Part shown: one piece after another, positions 15,154 through 23,650 of the stretch
How positions within the stretch are numbered: the first letter of the stretch is position 1
How the letters are laid out: each line of letters starts with the position of its first letter
Source of the DNA: Actinomycetota bacterium
GTDB taxonomy: Bacteria; Actinomycetota; Actinomycetes; Nanopelagicales; Nanopelagicaceae
Reading direction: 5' to 3'
NCBI GenBank assembly: GCA_026392815.1
Contig: JAPLBI010000058.1
Coordinates: 1-25,102, forward strand
Length of the DNA: 25,102 nucleotides
The notes under the pieces: generated by a model
Told to the model about the DNA's origin: nothing
What the model saw: only the letters and a program-made list of their open reading frames with translations
Database searches by the model: none
Position numbers and translations under genes: made by a program

Positions 15154-17610
15154 ATGCGCGCACCTCTATCTTGGATCCGTGAATTTGTAGATGTTCCGGC
15201 AAAGATTTCTGCCGAAGAAATCTCTAATGGCCTGATCCGCGTTGGCTTTGAAGTCGAAGAGATCATTGAAGCGGGCGCTGATTTAACGGGTCCACTGACC
15301 TTTGCCAAAGTTTTAACTATTGAAGAGATAACCGAGTTTAAGAAGCCAATTCGTTATGTTGGAATCGATTGCGGAGAGAAGGAAACTCGCTATGTAATCT
15401 GCGGCGCCACTAACTTCGCGGTTGGCGACATAGTCGTCGCCGCTCTCCCTGGCGCAGTCTTGCCGGGAGATTTCAAAATCGGAGCGCGCGAGACTTACGG
15501 AAAAACTTCTAATGGCATGATCTGTTCTTCACGCGAGCTCGGTTTAGGTGATGATCACTCAGGAATCATGGTCTTTGCCGAAGGCGAAGTTGAGATCGGC
15601 GCAGATGCAATCGCAGTTCTCGAAATTAACGACACAATTTTTGATGTTGCCGTTAATCCGGATCGTGGTTACGCGCTAAGTATTCGCGGTATAGCTCGCG
15701 AGGTAGCTGGCTCACTTGGACTTAACTTTAAGGATCCAGTTGAGCCACTTCGTGCTTTGAAGTTTGAAGAGACTGGCAAAGGCGTTGCTGCAAAGATTGA
15801 AGATCCTGCAACAGCATCGGTCTTCTACCTCCGCACGCTCTCAGATTTCGATCCATCTGCAACCACTCCGATTTGGATGCGACGTCGCATCGAGAAGATG
15901 GGAATGCGTTCAATCTCGCTAGTTGTGGATGTAACTAACTATGTAATGCTTGAACTCGGTCAGCCGCTACATGCATTTGATAAAGCGAAGATCTCTGGTG
16001 GCCTAACCATCAAGCGCGCTGGTAAGGCACAACCATTTACAACCCTTGATGGCCAAGTTCGCCAGCTTGATTCAGAAGATTTAATGGTCTGTGACGATAA
16101 GCAACCGTTGGCACTTGCAGGCACGATGGGCGGACAGTCTTCTGAGATATCCGAGAACACAACTGAAATTGCACTTGAAGCAGTTCGCTTTGATCCGGTA
16201 TTAATCGCTAAGAACTCTCGTCGCCATAAACTTTCCTCTGAAGCATCGCGTCGACTTGAGCGCAGCGTGGATCCATCGCTTGCTGAGTTTGCATCAGCGC
16301 GCTTTGTTCAGCTCTTAACTGCGCATAGTTCTGCCAAACATGTCGCAACGGTTGTTGCTGGCGAACCAAAGTATGCGCCTGTTGTGAAACTCGATCCGAC
16401 CTATATTTCAAAGATTCTGGGGCTAGAAGTTGCACCTGCTGAAATCGCGCGCGTTCTGCGAGTAATTGGCTGCGATGTAGATGAAAAGTCATTCACCGTT
16501 GATCCTCCATCTTGGCGCGCAGACTTGTTAACACCTTCAGATTTGGCTGAAGAAGTAGCCCGCATGATTGGTTACGACAAGATTCCATCGATCCTTCCAC
16601 CACGTCCAAATCACGCCAGCCTTACGCCAACGCAGAAACGGCGCCGAGCTATCTCTGCAATGCTCGCTGCACGCGGTTTGGCAGAAGTTCAAACATTCCC
16701 ATTTACCAATCAAGAGACCATCGATCAGATGGGATTCGTTGGAGAACGCGCTTCCACGTATCGCATCGCAAATCCAATGTCTGAAGAGTTCCCGCTCATG
16801 CGTGTTCACTTAGTACCAGGCCTTGTCGAAGTAGCGGCGCGAAACATCAGCCGAGGTGCAAAAGATTTTGCGATCTTTGAAATGGGTTCGATCTTCCGCA
16901 GCGCGCAGAGGCTGGTTCCAGCTGTTTCTCCGGTTATCGGAAGCCGTCCTGATGCCAAAACAATCCAATCGATCTATGCCAGCGTTCCACCACAGGCGTT
17001 TCATGTGGCAGGTGTATTGGTCGGTAAAGTTGAAAGCGAAGATTGGCAAGGCAAAGCTCGCCCCTATAACTGGCAAGATGCAATCGCTTATGCCCAAGAT
17101 ATCTTGCAACTTTGCAACCTTGAATGGACGATTAAACGTTCCGATTTTGCGCCGTGGCATCCTGGCCGCTGCGCCGAATTAATCGTTGATGGCAAGGCAG
17201 TTGCACATGCCGGTGAGATTCACCCACGTATTATTGCCAAGTACGGTTTGCCAGAACGAAGCGTTGCCTTTGCAGTTGGACTAAGTGCTTTGCCAGATTC
17301 TCAAATCGTTCGACCAACCAGAGTTGGCACTATGCCCGCGGCCGTTCAAGATGTCGCACTAATCGTCGATCAATCTGTCACAGCACTCGAAGTAGAAAGC
17401 GCTCTGCGCAGCGGTGCAGGGGATTTACTCGAGTCCATTGCACTCTTTGATCGCTACGACAAGATTGGTGACGGCAAAATCTCGCTGGCCTTCACGCTAA
17501 CTTTCCGCGCACCTGATCGCACTCTTACAGGGGCTGAGGTTTCAGAAATGCGCGAAGCGGCGGTAGTTGCCGCCGAAAAGGCCACTGGCGCCGTTCTTCG
17601 TACTGCATAA
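15154..17610 (+). CDS. pheT: Phenylalanyl-tRNA synthetase beta subunit
   Basis: PheT binds tRNA-Phe and edits mischarged Tyr-tRNA-Phe. The 818-residue protein has the expected order: N-terminal RAPLSWIREFVDVP, the tRNA-binding EMAP-like domain (about 40-150), the B3/B4 editing domain with GMRSISLVVDVTNYVMLELG and SSEASRRLERSVDP, the B5 domain (DPPSWRADLLTPSDLAEEVA), the inactive class II core (EVQTFPFTNQ) and the C-terminal FDX-ACB anticodon-binding domain ending in RTLTGAEVSEMR. Length is normal and unbroken. The gene starts one base after the pheS stop. Its own TAA (17608-17610) lies inside the first ARG box of the following arg operon. Confidence 0.96.
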   Translation: MRAPLSWIREFVDVPAKISAEEISNGLIRVGFEVEEIIEAGADLTGPLTFAKVLTIEEITEFKKPIRYVGIDCGEKETRYVICGATNFAVGDIVVAALPGAVLPGDFKIGARETYGKTSNGMICSSRELGLGDDHSGIMVFAEGEVEIGADAIAVLEINDTIFDVAVNPDRGYALSIRGIAREVAGSLGLNFKDPVEPLRALKFEETGKGVAAKIEDPATASVFYLRTLSDFDPSATTPIWMRRRIEKMGMRSISLVVDVTNYVMLELGQPLHAFDKAKISGGLTIKRAGKAQPFTTLDGQVRQLDSEDLMVCDDKQPLALAGTMGGQSSEISENTTEIALEAVRFDPVLIAKNSRRHKLSSEASRRLERSVDPSLAEFASARFVQLLTAHSSAKHVATVVAGEPKYAPVVKLDPTYISKILGLEVAPAEIARVLRVIGCDVDEKSFTVDPPSWRADLLTPSDLAEEVARMIGYDKIPSILPPRPNHASLTPTQKRRRAISAMLAARGLAEVQTFPFTNQETIDQMGFVGERASTYRIANPMSEEFPLMRVHLVPGLVEVAARNISRGAKDFAIFEMGSIFRSAQRLVPAVSPVIGSRPDAKTIQSIYASVPPQAFHVAGVLVGKVESEDWQGKARPYNWQDAIAYAQDILQLCNLEWTIKRSDFAPWHPGRCAELIVDGKAVAHAGEIHPRIIAKYGLPERSVAFAVGLSALPDSQIVRPTRVGTMPAAVQDVALIVDQSVTALEVESALRSGAGDLLESIALFDRYDKIGDGKISLAFTLTFRAPDRTLTGAEVSEMREAAVVAAEKATGAVLRTA

Positions 17611-17642
17611 ATATGCGCTAAATTGCATATTTATGCTATCCT
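17605..17642 (+). promoter_or_regulatory. argC operator: two ARG boxes and a leaderless -10
   Basis: GCATAAATATGC (17605-17616) and its exact reverse complement GCATATTTATGC (17625-17636) are 20 bp apart, centre to centre. Each is a near-palindrome GCAT-N4-ATGC, the form of ArgR binding boxes, and paired boxes at about two helix turns are how ArgR hexamers bind. TATCCT (17637-17642) follows at once and ends six bases before the argC ATG, so ArgR binding would cover the promoter. An argR gene lies in the operon. Arginine-dependent repression is inferred. Confidence 0.8.
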
Positions 17643-17648
17643 CATTCC

Positions 17649-18683
17649 ATGAAAATCGGAGTTATTGGAGCTAGCGGCTACGCGGGGGGAGAACTCCTGC
17701 GTTTATTGGCTGGGCACACAGAGTTTGAAGTTTGCTGCGTTACGGCCCATAGCAATGCGGGCGAGCAAATCGTTTCGGTACATCCGCAGTTAACTTCTTA
17801 TGCAGGTCAATCTTTTTCATCCTTTAAGGCCAGCGATTTCGAACAATGCGAGCTGATTTTCCTTGCGCTGCCACACGGCGAGAGCGCAGCAGTTATCGCA
17901 TCCCTTAGCCCAAAAGCAAAGTTTGTTGATCTTGGAGCTGACTATCGTTTAGAAGACGGTGCTAAGTGGGAAAAGTATTACGGTGGAACTCACGCTGGTA
18001 CATGGACCTATGGCGCCCCAGAGCTTCCAGGAGCGCGTGCAAATATCGCAAAATCTTCCAAGGTCGCTAATCCTGGTTGTTACGCCACAGCGATTGCTTT
18101 AGGTACCGCACCTGCAGCAAAGATTGCAGATCTGAGCGATGTTGTTGTTGTCGCAGCATCCGGAACGACAGGTGCAGGTCGTAGCGCGAAGATTAATTTG
18201 ATTGCAAGTGAAGTTATGGGAAGCCTAACCTCTTATAAATTCGGGGGAGTCCACCAGCACACTCCTGAAATCGAAGAATCTATAACCCGCGCTACGGGAA
18301 CGGCGACGAAGATCTCCTTCACGCCAATTCTTGCGCCAATGCCGCGGGGAATTCTGGCAACCATCACCATGAAAGTGAACTCTGCGGTGACGACTGAGGC
18401 AGCTCACAAGATTTATACCGAAGCATATAAAAGTGAAGAATTTGTAAAGGTGTTGCCGCTTGGGCAAATGCCACAAACATCTTCAGTTCTTGGAAGTAAC
18501 TATGTTGCGATACAAGTTGCAGTTGATGAACACGCCAATCGTTTAGTCGTTAGCGTGGCAATTGATAATTTGGTTAAGGGTGCGGCTGGTCAAGCCATTC
18601 AGAACGCCAACATCATCTGCGGTCTTTCAGTACCGCTGCTTCTTGTGCCGCAGGACTTAAGAGTTCGGGTGCTTTGGATTTAA
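17649..18683 (+). CDS. argC: N-acetyl-gamma-glutamyl-phosphate reductase, 3' end lost
   Basis: ArgC reduces N-acetylglutamyl phosphate with NADPH, the third step to ornithine. The protein shows the cofactor motif GASGYAGGELLRLL (8-21), LALPHGESAA, DLGADYRLED, YGAPELPGAR and the active cysteine C144 in NPGCYAT. HQHTPEIEE and APMPRGILATI are also typical. True ArgC sequence ends at about residue 327 (KGAAGQAIQNANIICGLS, codon ending 18629). The last 17 residues are argJ sequence read in the wrong frame. Relatives end with about 10-14 more residues and a stop before argJ, so the natural terminus and stop are missing. The ATG has no Shine-Dalgarno and lies six bases after TATCCT. Confidence 0.93.
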   Translation: MKIGVIGASGYAGGELLRLLAGHTEFEVCCVTAHSNAGEQIVSVHPQLTSYAGQSFSSFKASDFEQCELIFLALPHGESAAVIASLSPKAKFVDLGADYRLEDGAKWEKYYGGTHAGTWTYGAPELPGARANIAKSSKVANPGCYATAIALGTAPAAKIADLSDVVVVAASGTTGAGRSAKINLIASEVMGSLTSYKFGGVHQHTPEIEESITRATGTATKISFTPILAPMPRGILATITMKVNSAVTTEAAHKIYTEAYKSEEFVKVLPLGQMPQTSSVLGSNYVAIQVAVDEHANRLVVSVAIDNLVKGAAGQAIQNANIICGLSVPLLLVPQDLRVRVLWI

Positions 18684-19753
18684 CGTTGATTGTAAATAAC
18701 GGCCCTAAATTTGATGCGGCAGCGGTTTACACATCAAATCAAGTTGTGGCAGCTCCAGTTATTTGGAGCAAGCAAGTCACCAAAGAGAAGATAGTGCGCG
18801 CCGCAATTCTAAACTCAGGTGGTGCTAACGCATGCACAGGGCCACAAGGTTTTGCCGACACTCACAGAACGGCAGAGCATGTGGGCGAAGTACTCGGCAT
18901 TTCATCTGGTGAAGTAGTTGTCTGCTCAACGGGTTTAATCGGTGAACTACTCCCGATGGAGAAGATTATTTCTGGCATAGATCAGATTTCCAAAGTCCTA
19001 TCGACTGATGCGTTGCAAGATGTAGCAAGTGCGATCATGACAACCGATAGCGTTTCCAAGATTGCCAACTTTAAGAACGATCACTTCGAAATATCCGGAG
19101 TCGCCAAGGGAGCCGGAATGCTGGCGCCCGCTCTGGCCACAATGCTTTCGGTTGTAATGACAGATGCTCTTTTGCCAGATAACGCGCTAGAGATATTCCA
19201 AAGAGTTTGCGATCGTACCTACAACCGAATCGATTCTGATGGTTGCACATCAACTAACGACACTGTGCTGCTGATGGGTTCTGGCGCCAGCGGATATGGC
19301 CCGAGCGAGCCTGAACTAGAGAGCGCGCTGATGGAGATCTGTGGTTCTTTGTCACAACAACTAATCGAAGATGCCGAAGGATCAACAAAGACTGTGGCGA
19401 TCGAGATCAAGAACGCTGCTTCTGAAAGCGACGCAGTAGAAGTTGCTAGAGCATGTGCCCGAAATAATTTATTGAAATGTGCGATCTTCGGTGGAGATCC
19501 AAATTGGGGTCGAGTGCTGGCTGCAGTCGGTACTGCACGAGCTCAATTGAATCCGCTAGATATAGATGTAACACTCAATGGGGTGCAAGTTGCTAAGTCG
19601 AGCGCACCCTTCGAGGATCGCAATAAAGTTTCATTTGCGGATCGCCTGGTAACAATCGAAGTTGATCTCAAGGTTGGTAACTACAACGCAACTGTCTTTA
19701 CCAATGATCTCTCTCATGACTATGTTCACGAGAACTCGGCCTACGCAACATGA
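18632..19753 (+). pseudogene. argJ: ArgJ bifunctional glutamate N-acetyltransferase, start lost at the argC junction
   Basis: ArgJ moves the acetyl group from N-acetylornithine to glutamate, recycling acetyl in ornithine synthesis. From 18632 the frame reads TAASCAAGLKSSGALDLTLI, which aligns a few residues after the usual N-terminus, but no start codon lies in frame before it; a TTG at 18674 would cut off conserved sequence. The rest is complete: LNSGGANACTGPQG, KGAGMLAPALATML with the Thr where the precursor cleaves itself, DSDGCTSTNDT, NLLKCAIFGGDPNWGRVLAAVG and the normal end YVHENSAYAT. About 60-90 nt covering the argC end and argJ start seem to be lost. The stop overlaps the argB start (ATGA). 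Confidence 0.88.
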
Positions 19754-20535
19754 TCGTCGTTAAATTCGGTGGCCATGCCATGAAGGATGAAAATGGTGGT
19801 TTCGCAAAGGCAATAGCGTCAGCGCAAGAGAGCGGTGTGAAGCTAGTTGTGGTCCACGGTGGTGGCCCACAGATCGATGCGGCGCTCAAGGAAGAAGAGA
19901 TAGCTTCGGAATTTATTGGCGGCTTCCGCGTCACCACCCTTGAAATCTTCGAAGTTGTAGAAAGAGTTTTGGTAAACGAAGTTGGTCCAGAGGTTGTCAA
20001 TTCACTTCGCCGAGCCGGAGTTAACGCAGTCGCGCTATCTGGCCGCACCAGTGAATGCTTGATCGCCGAACCGCTTCGCAAATTAGTTGATGGCTCGCCA
20101 GTCGATCTAGGTTTAGTTGGAGTAATCACTGCAGTCAATCCACAGGCGATCAACAGCGCTCTAAAGGGCGGGCAAGTTCCAGTGATCTCACCGATCGCCA
20201 CCGATGAAAACTTCAAAGGGGGACTTAACGTCAATGCCGATCTCGCAGCCGCTGCGATCGCAGGCGCGCTCAGTGCTGAAAGTTTGATCATCATGACCGA
20301 TGTTGCCGGCATCTATCGCTCATGGCCTGATACTTCATCTCTGATTTCATCTATCACTTACGCTGAATTGGATGCAATGAAATCAGCATTTGCTGAAGGT
20401 ATGGCGCCGAAAGTTAAGGCATGCCTTGATGCGATAGATGGCGGAGCAAGTGCAGTAAGGATTATCGATGGAACCGATCCATCGGCCTTCGCAATGGCGT
20501 TGGCTAACTCTGGTGGAACATTGGTGACGAAATGA
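19750..20535 (+). CDS. argB: Acetylglutamate kinase
   Basis: ArgB phosphorylates N-acetylglutamate, the second step to ornithine and usually the step inhibited by arginine. The 261-residue amino acid kinase has KFGGHAM (5-11), the substrate loop VVHGGGPQI, GGFRVTT, the NVNADLAAAAIA motif and the ATP-site region IIMTDVAGIY and GMAPKVKACLDAI. It begins directly at the first beta strand. It therefore lacks the N-terminal helix of about 30 residues that many arginine-inhibited actinobacterial enzymes carry, so it may be less sensitive to arginine; that is inference. The gene overlaps argJ and argD by 4 nt each. Confidence 0.95.
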   Translation: MIVVKFGGHAMKDENGGFAKAIASAQESGVKLVVVHGGGPQIDAALKEEEIASEFIGGFRVTTLEIFEVVERVLVNEVGPEVVNSLRRAGVNAVALSGRTSECLIAEPLRKLVDGSPVDLGLVGVITAVNPQAINSALKGGQVPVISPIATDENFKGGLNVNADLAAAAIAGALSAESLIIMTDVAGIYRSWPDTSSLISSITYAELDAMKSAFAEGMAPKVKACLDAIDGGASAVRIIDGTDPSAFAMALANSGGTLVTK

Positions 20536-21713
20536 GCCCAGTTAAGAAGGCGGCAGTGACAACTTGGAACGATGTAATGCAGTTGAATTACGGAGTTCCA
20601 GAAATCAATTTACTCTCAGGAAAAGGCCTAGTAGTAACTGATTCAGATAAGAAGAAGTACCTAGATTTCCTCGGTGGCATCGCCACAAATATTCTCGGTC
20701 ACGCCCATCCTGCAATAGTTAAAGCGGTTTCCACGCAAGTTGCAAAGCTGGGCCATGTCAGCAATTTCTATAGCCATCCATCAGGCCTAGCGCTTGCAAA
20801 GAAGTTGCAGGAGATGACCGGAGATAACACAGCAAGAGTCTTCTTCTGTAATTCAGGAGCAGAGGCGAATGAAGCTGCACTCAAACTTTCGCGGAAAACT
20901 GGAAAGACGCGAATTGTTGCAACAACTGGGGCATTCCACGGTCGCACCATGGGAGCCCTTTCATTAACTGGCCAAGAGAGTAAGCGCGCACCGTTTCGAC
21001 CTTTGCTCAAAGATATTAAGCACGTGCCATTCGGTGATATCTCAGCGATGTACAAAGCAGTCTCTAAGAAAACGGCGATGGTCATTGTTGAGCCAATTCT
21101 CGGTGAGGTAGGGGTTGTAACTCCACCAGACGGATATTTAAAGCAGTTGCGGTCACTTTGTGATCAGCACGGTGCGCTTCTAGTTTTCGATTGCGTACAG
21201 ACCGGCATGGGGCGAACTGGTAATTGGTTTGGATATGAGCACGAGAACGTTCGCCCTGATGTCATCACTCTCGCAAAAGGTATTGGTGGCGGTCTTCCGC
21301 TCGGTGCGATGATCACTCTCGGCAGCAAGACTCCACAATTTGCTCCAGGTGAACATGGAACAACCTTCGGCGGAAACCCAATTGCTGCCGCCGCTGGCTT
21401 AGCTGCTATCTCTGTAATCGAGAAGAACCGATTAATGGCGCAAGCCAAGAGTTTTGAGAAACGCTTGAAAATAAAGATCTCAGCGATACGTGGCGTGCGC
21501 GAAGTTCGCGGTAGAGGTTTACTTATTGGAATCGCTCTAGATGGGGAGTATGCAAAAGAGTTAGCCGCTCAGTTAGCAAAGAACGGATTCCTGGTAAATG
21601 CTCCAAATCTAGAAACTATACGAATTGCTCCGGCGTTAATTGTCACCAAGGCTCAGATCGATAAATTTATTGTGGCTTTCGCAAAGGCGATGAAAGAGGT
21701 AACTAATGGCTAA
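20532..21713 (+). CDS. argD: Acetylornithine aminotransferase
   Basis: ArgD converts N-acetylglutamate semialdehyde to N-acetylornithine with pyridoxal phosphate. The 393-residue class III aminotransferase shows MQLNYGVPEINLLSGKG, FCNSGAEANEAALKLSRKTG, AFHGRTMGALSLTGQ and the cofactor lysine K249 in TLAKGIGGGLPLGAM, with HGTTFGGNP near the end. One oddity is FDCVQTGMGRTG: the aspartate that holds the cofactor ring (D220) is kept, but the next residue is Cys221 where most relatives have Glu (DEVQ). Start overlaps argB as ATGA; the last 8 nt overlap argR. Confidence 0.95.
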   Translation: MSPVKKAAVTTWNDVMQLNYGVPEINLLSGKGLVVTDSDKKKYLDFLGGIATNILGHAHPAIVKAVSTQVAKLGHVSNFYSHPSGLALAKKLQEMTGDNTARVFFCNSGAEANEAALKLSRKTGKTRIVATTGAFHGRTMGALSLTGQESKRAPFRPLLKDIKHVPFGDISAMYKAVSKKTAMVIVEPILGEVGVVTPPDGYLKQLRSLCDQHGALLVFDCVQTGMGRTGNWFGYEHENVRPDVITLAKGIGGGLPLGAMITLGSKTPQFAPGEHGTTFGGNPIAAAAGLAAISVIEKNRLMAQAKSFEKRLKIKISAIRGVREVRGRGLLIGIALDGEYAKELAAQLAKNGFLVNAPNLETIRIAPALIVTKAQIDKFIVAFAKAMKEVTNG

Positions 21714-22215
21714 GGTGTTGAACTCGAGCTCAGTTTCTGCACGTCGCGCAAAGGCGATCGCTTTGATCAAGGCAGGTGTTGTTCATTCGCAATCTGATCT
21801 AGTTAAGTTGCTGAAGAAGGCCGGCTTCGATGTCACACAGGCAACTGCTAGTCGCGATCTAGAAGAACTTGGGGCGGTTCGTTCGCGTAGTGATTCTGGC
21901 GAATTGATCTATCAACTTGGAACAACCGCTGATGGCTCGATCGCGCGATCTATGCCACTTCCTTCCGACCTGATTCTCTCGGTCGAATCATCTGGCAATC
22001 TTGCCGTAGTTCGCACACCACCTGGTGGAGCCCAATTTTTAGCAAGTTCACTCGATAACTCAGGCCTTGAAAACATCATTGGCACTATCGCCGGTGACGA
22101 CACGGTCTTAGTTGTATCGAAGAAGGCCACCGGTGGAGCCGATCTTGCGAAAGAATTGCTCAGCTTCGGCGCAGGCGCAAAACGCGGATCTGCAAAACGA
22201 AAGGCGAAGAAATAA
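21706..22215 (+). CDS. argR: Arginine repressor
   Basis: ArgR is a hexameric repressor that uses arginine as co-repressor. The 169-residue protein has an N-terminal winged helix (SARRAKAIALIKAGVVHSQSDL, then FDVTQATASRDLEELGAVR) and a C-terminal arginine-binding and hexamer domain with the hallmark GTIAGDDTVLVV. The C-terminal tail is rich in Lys and Arg (KRGSAKRKAKK). Its targets are probably the palindromes at 17605-17636 before argC. It lies inside the operon it should regulate, so it limits its own expression. The start overlaps the argD end by 8 nt and the stop overlaps the argH start by one base. Confidence 0.95.
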   Translation: MAKVLNSSSVSARRAKAIALIKAGVVHSQSDLVKLLKKAGFDVTQATASRDLEELGAVRSRSDSGELIYQLGTTADGSIARSMPLPSDLILSVESSGNLAVVRTPPGGAQFLASSLDNSGLENIIGTIAGDDTVLVVSKKATGGADLAKELLSFGAGAKRGSAKRKAKK

Positions 22216-23642
22216 TGGCTCTCTGGGGTGGACGCTTCTCTGACGCACCAGCTGATGCGGTCTTTGCGCTTTCACGTAGCGTTGACTTCGATTGGCGGCT
22301 AGCGCCTTACGATCTGCGTTCATCGCTAGCGCATCTGCGAGTGCTTAAATCTTCAGGGCTCCTGAAAGAGGATGTTGCGAGCCAGATTGAAAGCGCTATT
22401 CGTGAATTAATCGATGAAGTTGCTATCGGTAAATTCGTAGCCATCGAAGACGATGAAGATGTTCATAGCGCACTAGAACGTGGCCTAACCGAGAAGATCG
22501 GTGATGTCGGGGGAGCGCTGCGCGCAGGTAGATCACGCAATGATCAAGTAGCGACAGATCTAAAACTTTTCGCAATCGATCATATGATGGAAATTTCTCA
22601 GATGATCTTGGATCTTCAAAAGTCGCTTGCAGCGAAGGCCGCAGAATACGGCGATGCGCCTGCGCCTGGGTTTACTCACATGCAGCACGCGCAACCAATT
22701 CTCTTTGGTCATGAGTTAGCAAAACATATCCACGCTTTTGCTCGCGACGTCGATCGAATTCAAGATTGGTTAAAGCGCACATCGGTAAGCCCACTTGGTT
22801 CAGGAGCACTTGCTGGATCAGGTGTTGGCTTAAAGCCAGAAGTAACGGCGAAGGATCTAGGTTTTGCTTTATCTTCTGCGAATAGCATCGATGGCGTATC
22901 CGATCGCGACTTCGTTGCCGAAGCGCTTTTTATTATTTCGCTAGTTGGTGTGCACCTTTCTCGTATCGGAGAAGAGTGGTGCATCTGGGCTACATCTGAA
23001 TTTGGATGGGCGAAAGTTGCCGATGCTTACTCAACTGGTTCCTCGATCATGCCGCAGAAGAAGAATCCCGATATGGCAGAACTGGCATGTGGCAAAGCTG
23101 GTCGCTTAATTGGGAACTTAACTGGAGTCCTGGCGATGCTTAAGGGACTTCCATTTGCTTACAACCGCGATCTTCAAGAAGATAAAGAACCACTATTTGA
23201 TTCGATTGATACTTTGATCCTCGTTCTTCCTGCAGTTACAGGCATGGTTGCGACAACAACTTTTGATCGAACAAAGATGTTGGCTGCTGCACCACAAGGT
23301 TTCTCACTTGCAACTGAGATTGCTGATTTCTTAGTACGTGCAAATGTTCCATTCGCATCAGCCCATGAAGCAGCGGGCAAGTGCGTCGCACTTTGTGAGG
23401 CGAAGAAAGTTGAACTCCACGAGTTAAGCGATCAGGATTTTGTGGGGGTCCATCCGCAACTAACTCCTGAGATCCGCAAGGTTCTTACCGTTGAAGGCGC
23501 GATCGCATCGCGCACAACTGTCGGCGCAACGGGCGGCACTGCTTTGGCGGCGCAATTAGCATCAGCGAATTCCGACATAAAGGCTGCAGAAAAGAAATTA
23601 TCCGACCAAATGAGTTCATTCTCAGCGATGATGGGGGAGTGA
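22215..23642 (+). CDS. argH: Argininosuccinate lyase
   Basis: ArgH splits argininosuccinate into arginine and fumarate, the last step of the pathway. The 475-residue member of the fumarase/aspartase superfamily begins ALWGGRFSDAPADAVFALS and carries HSALERGLTEKIGDVGGALR, AGRSRNDQVATDL, THMQHAQPILFGH with the catalytic His, and the flexible signature loop GSSIMPQKKNPDMAEL (from residue 275) with the catalytic serine. Length is normal and no break is seen. In mycobacteria argG would come before it; here argR does. The ATG overlaps the argR stop (TAATG). Confidence 0.96.
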   Translation: MALWGGRFSDAPADAVFALSRSVDFDWRLAPYDLRSSLAHLRVLKSSGLLKEDVASQIESAIRELIDEVAIGKFVAIEDDEDVHSALERGLTEKIGDVGGALRAGRSRNDQVATDLKLFAIDHMMEISQMILDLQKSLAAKAAEYGDAPAPGFTHMQHAQPILFGHELAKHIHAFARDVDRIQDWLKRTSVSPLGSGALAGSGVGLKPEVTAKDLGFALSSANSIDGVSDRDFVAEALFIISLVGVHLSRIGEEWCIWATSEFGWAKVADAYSTGSSIMPQKKNPDMAELACGKAGRLIGNLTGVLAMLKGLPFAYNRDLQEDKEPLFDSIDTLILVLPAVTGMVATTTFDRTKMLAAAPQGFSLATEIADFLVRANVPFASAHEAAGKCVALCEAKKVELHELSDQDFVGVHPQLTPEIRKVLTVEGAIASRTTVGATGGTALAAQLASANSDIKAAEKKLSDQMSSFSAMMGE

Positions 23643-23650
23643 ACCCGAAA

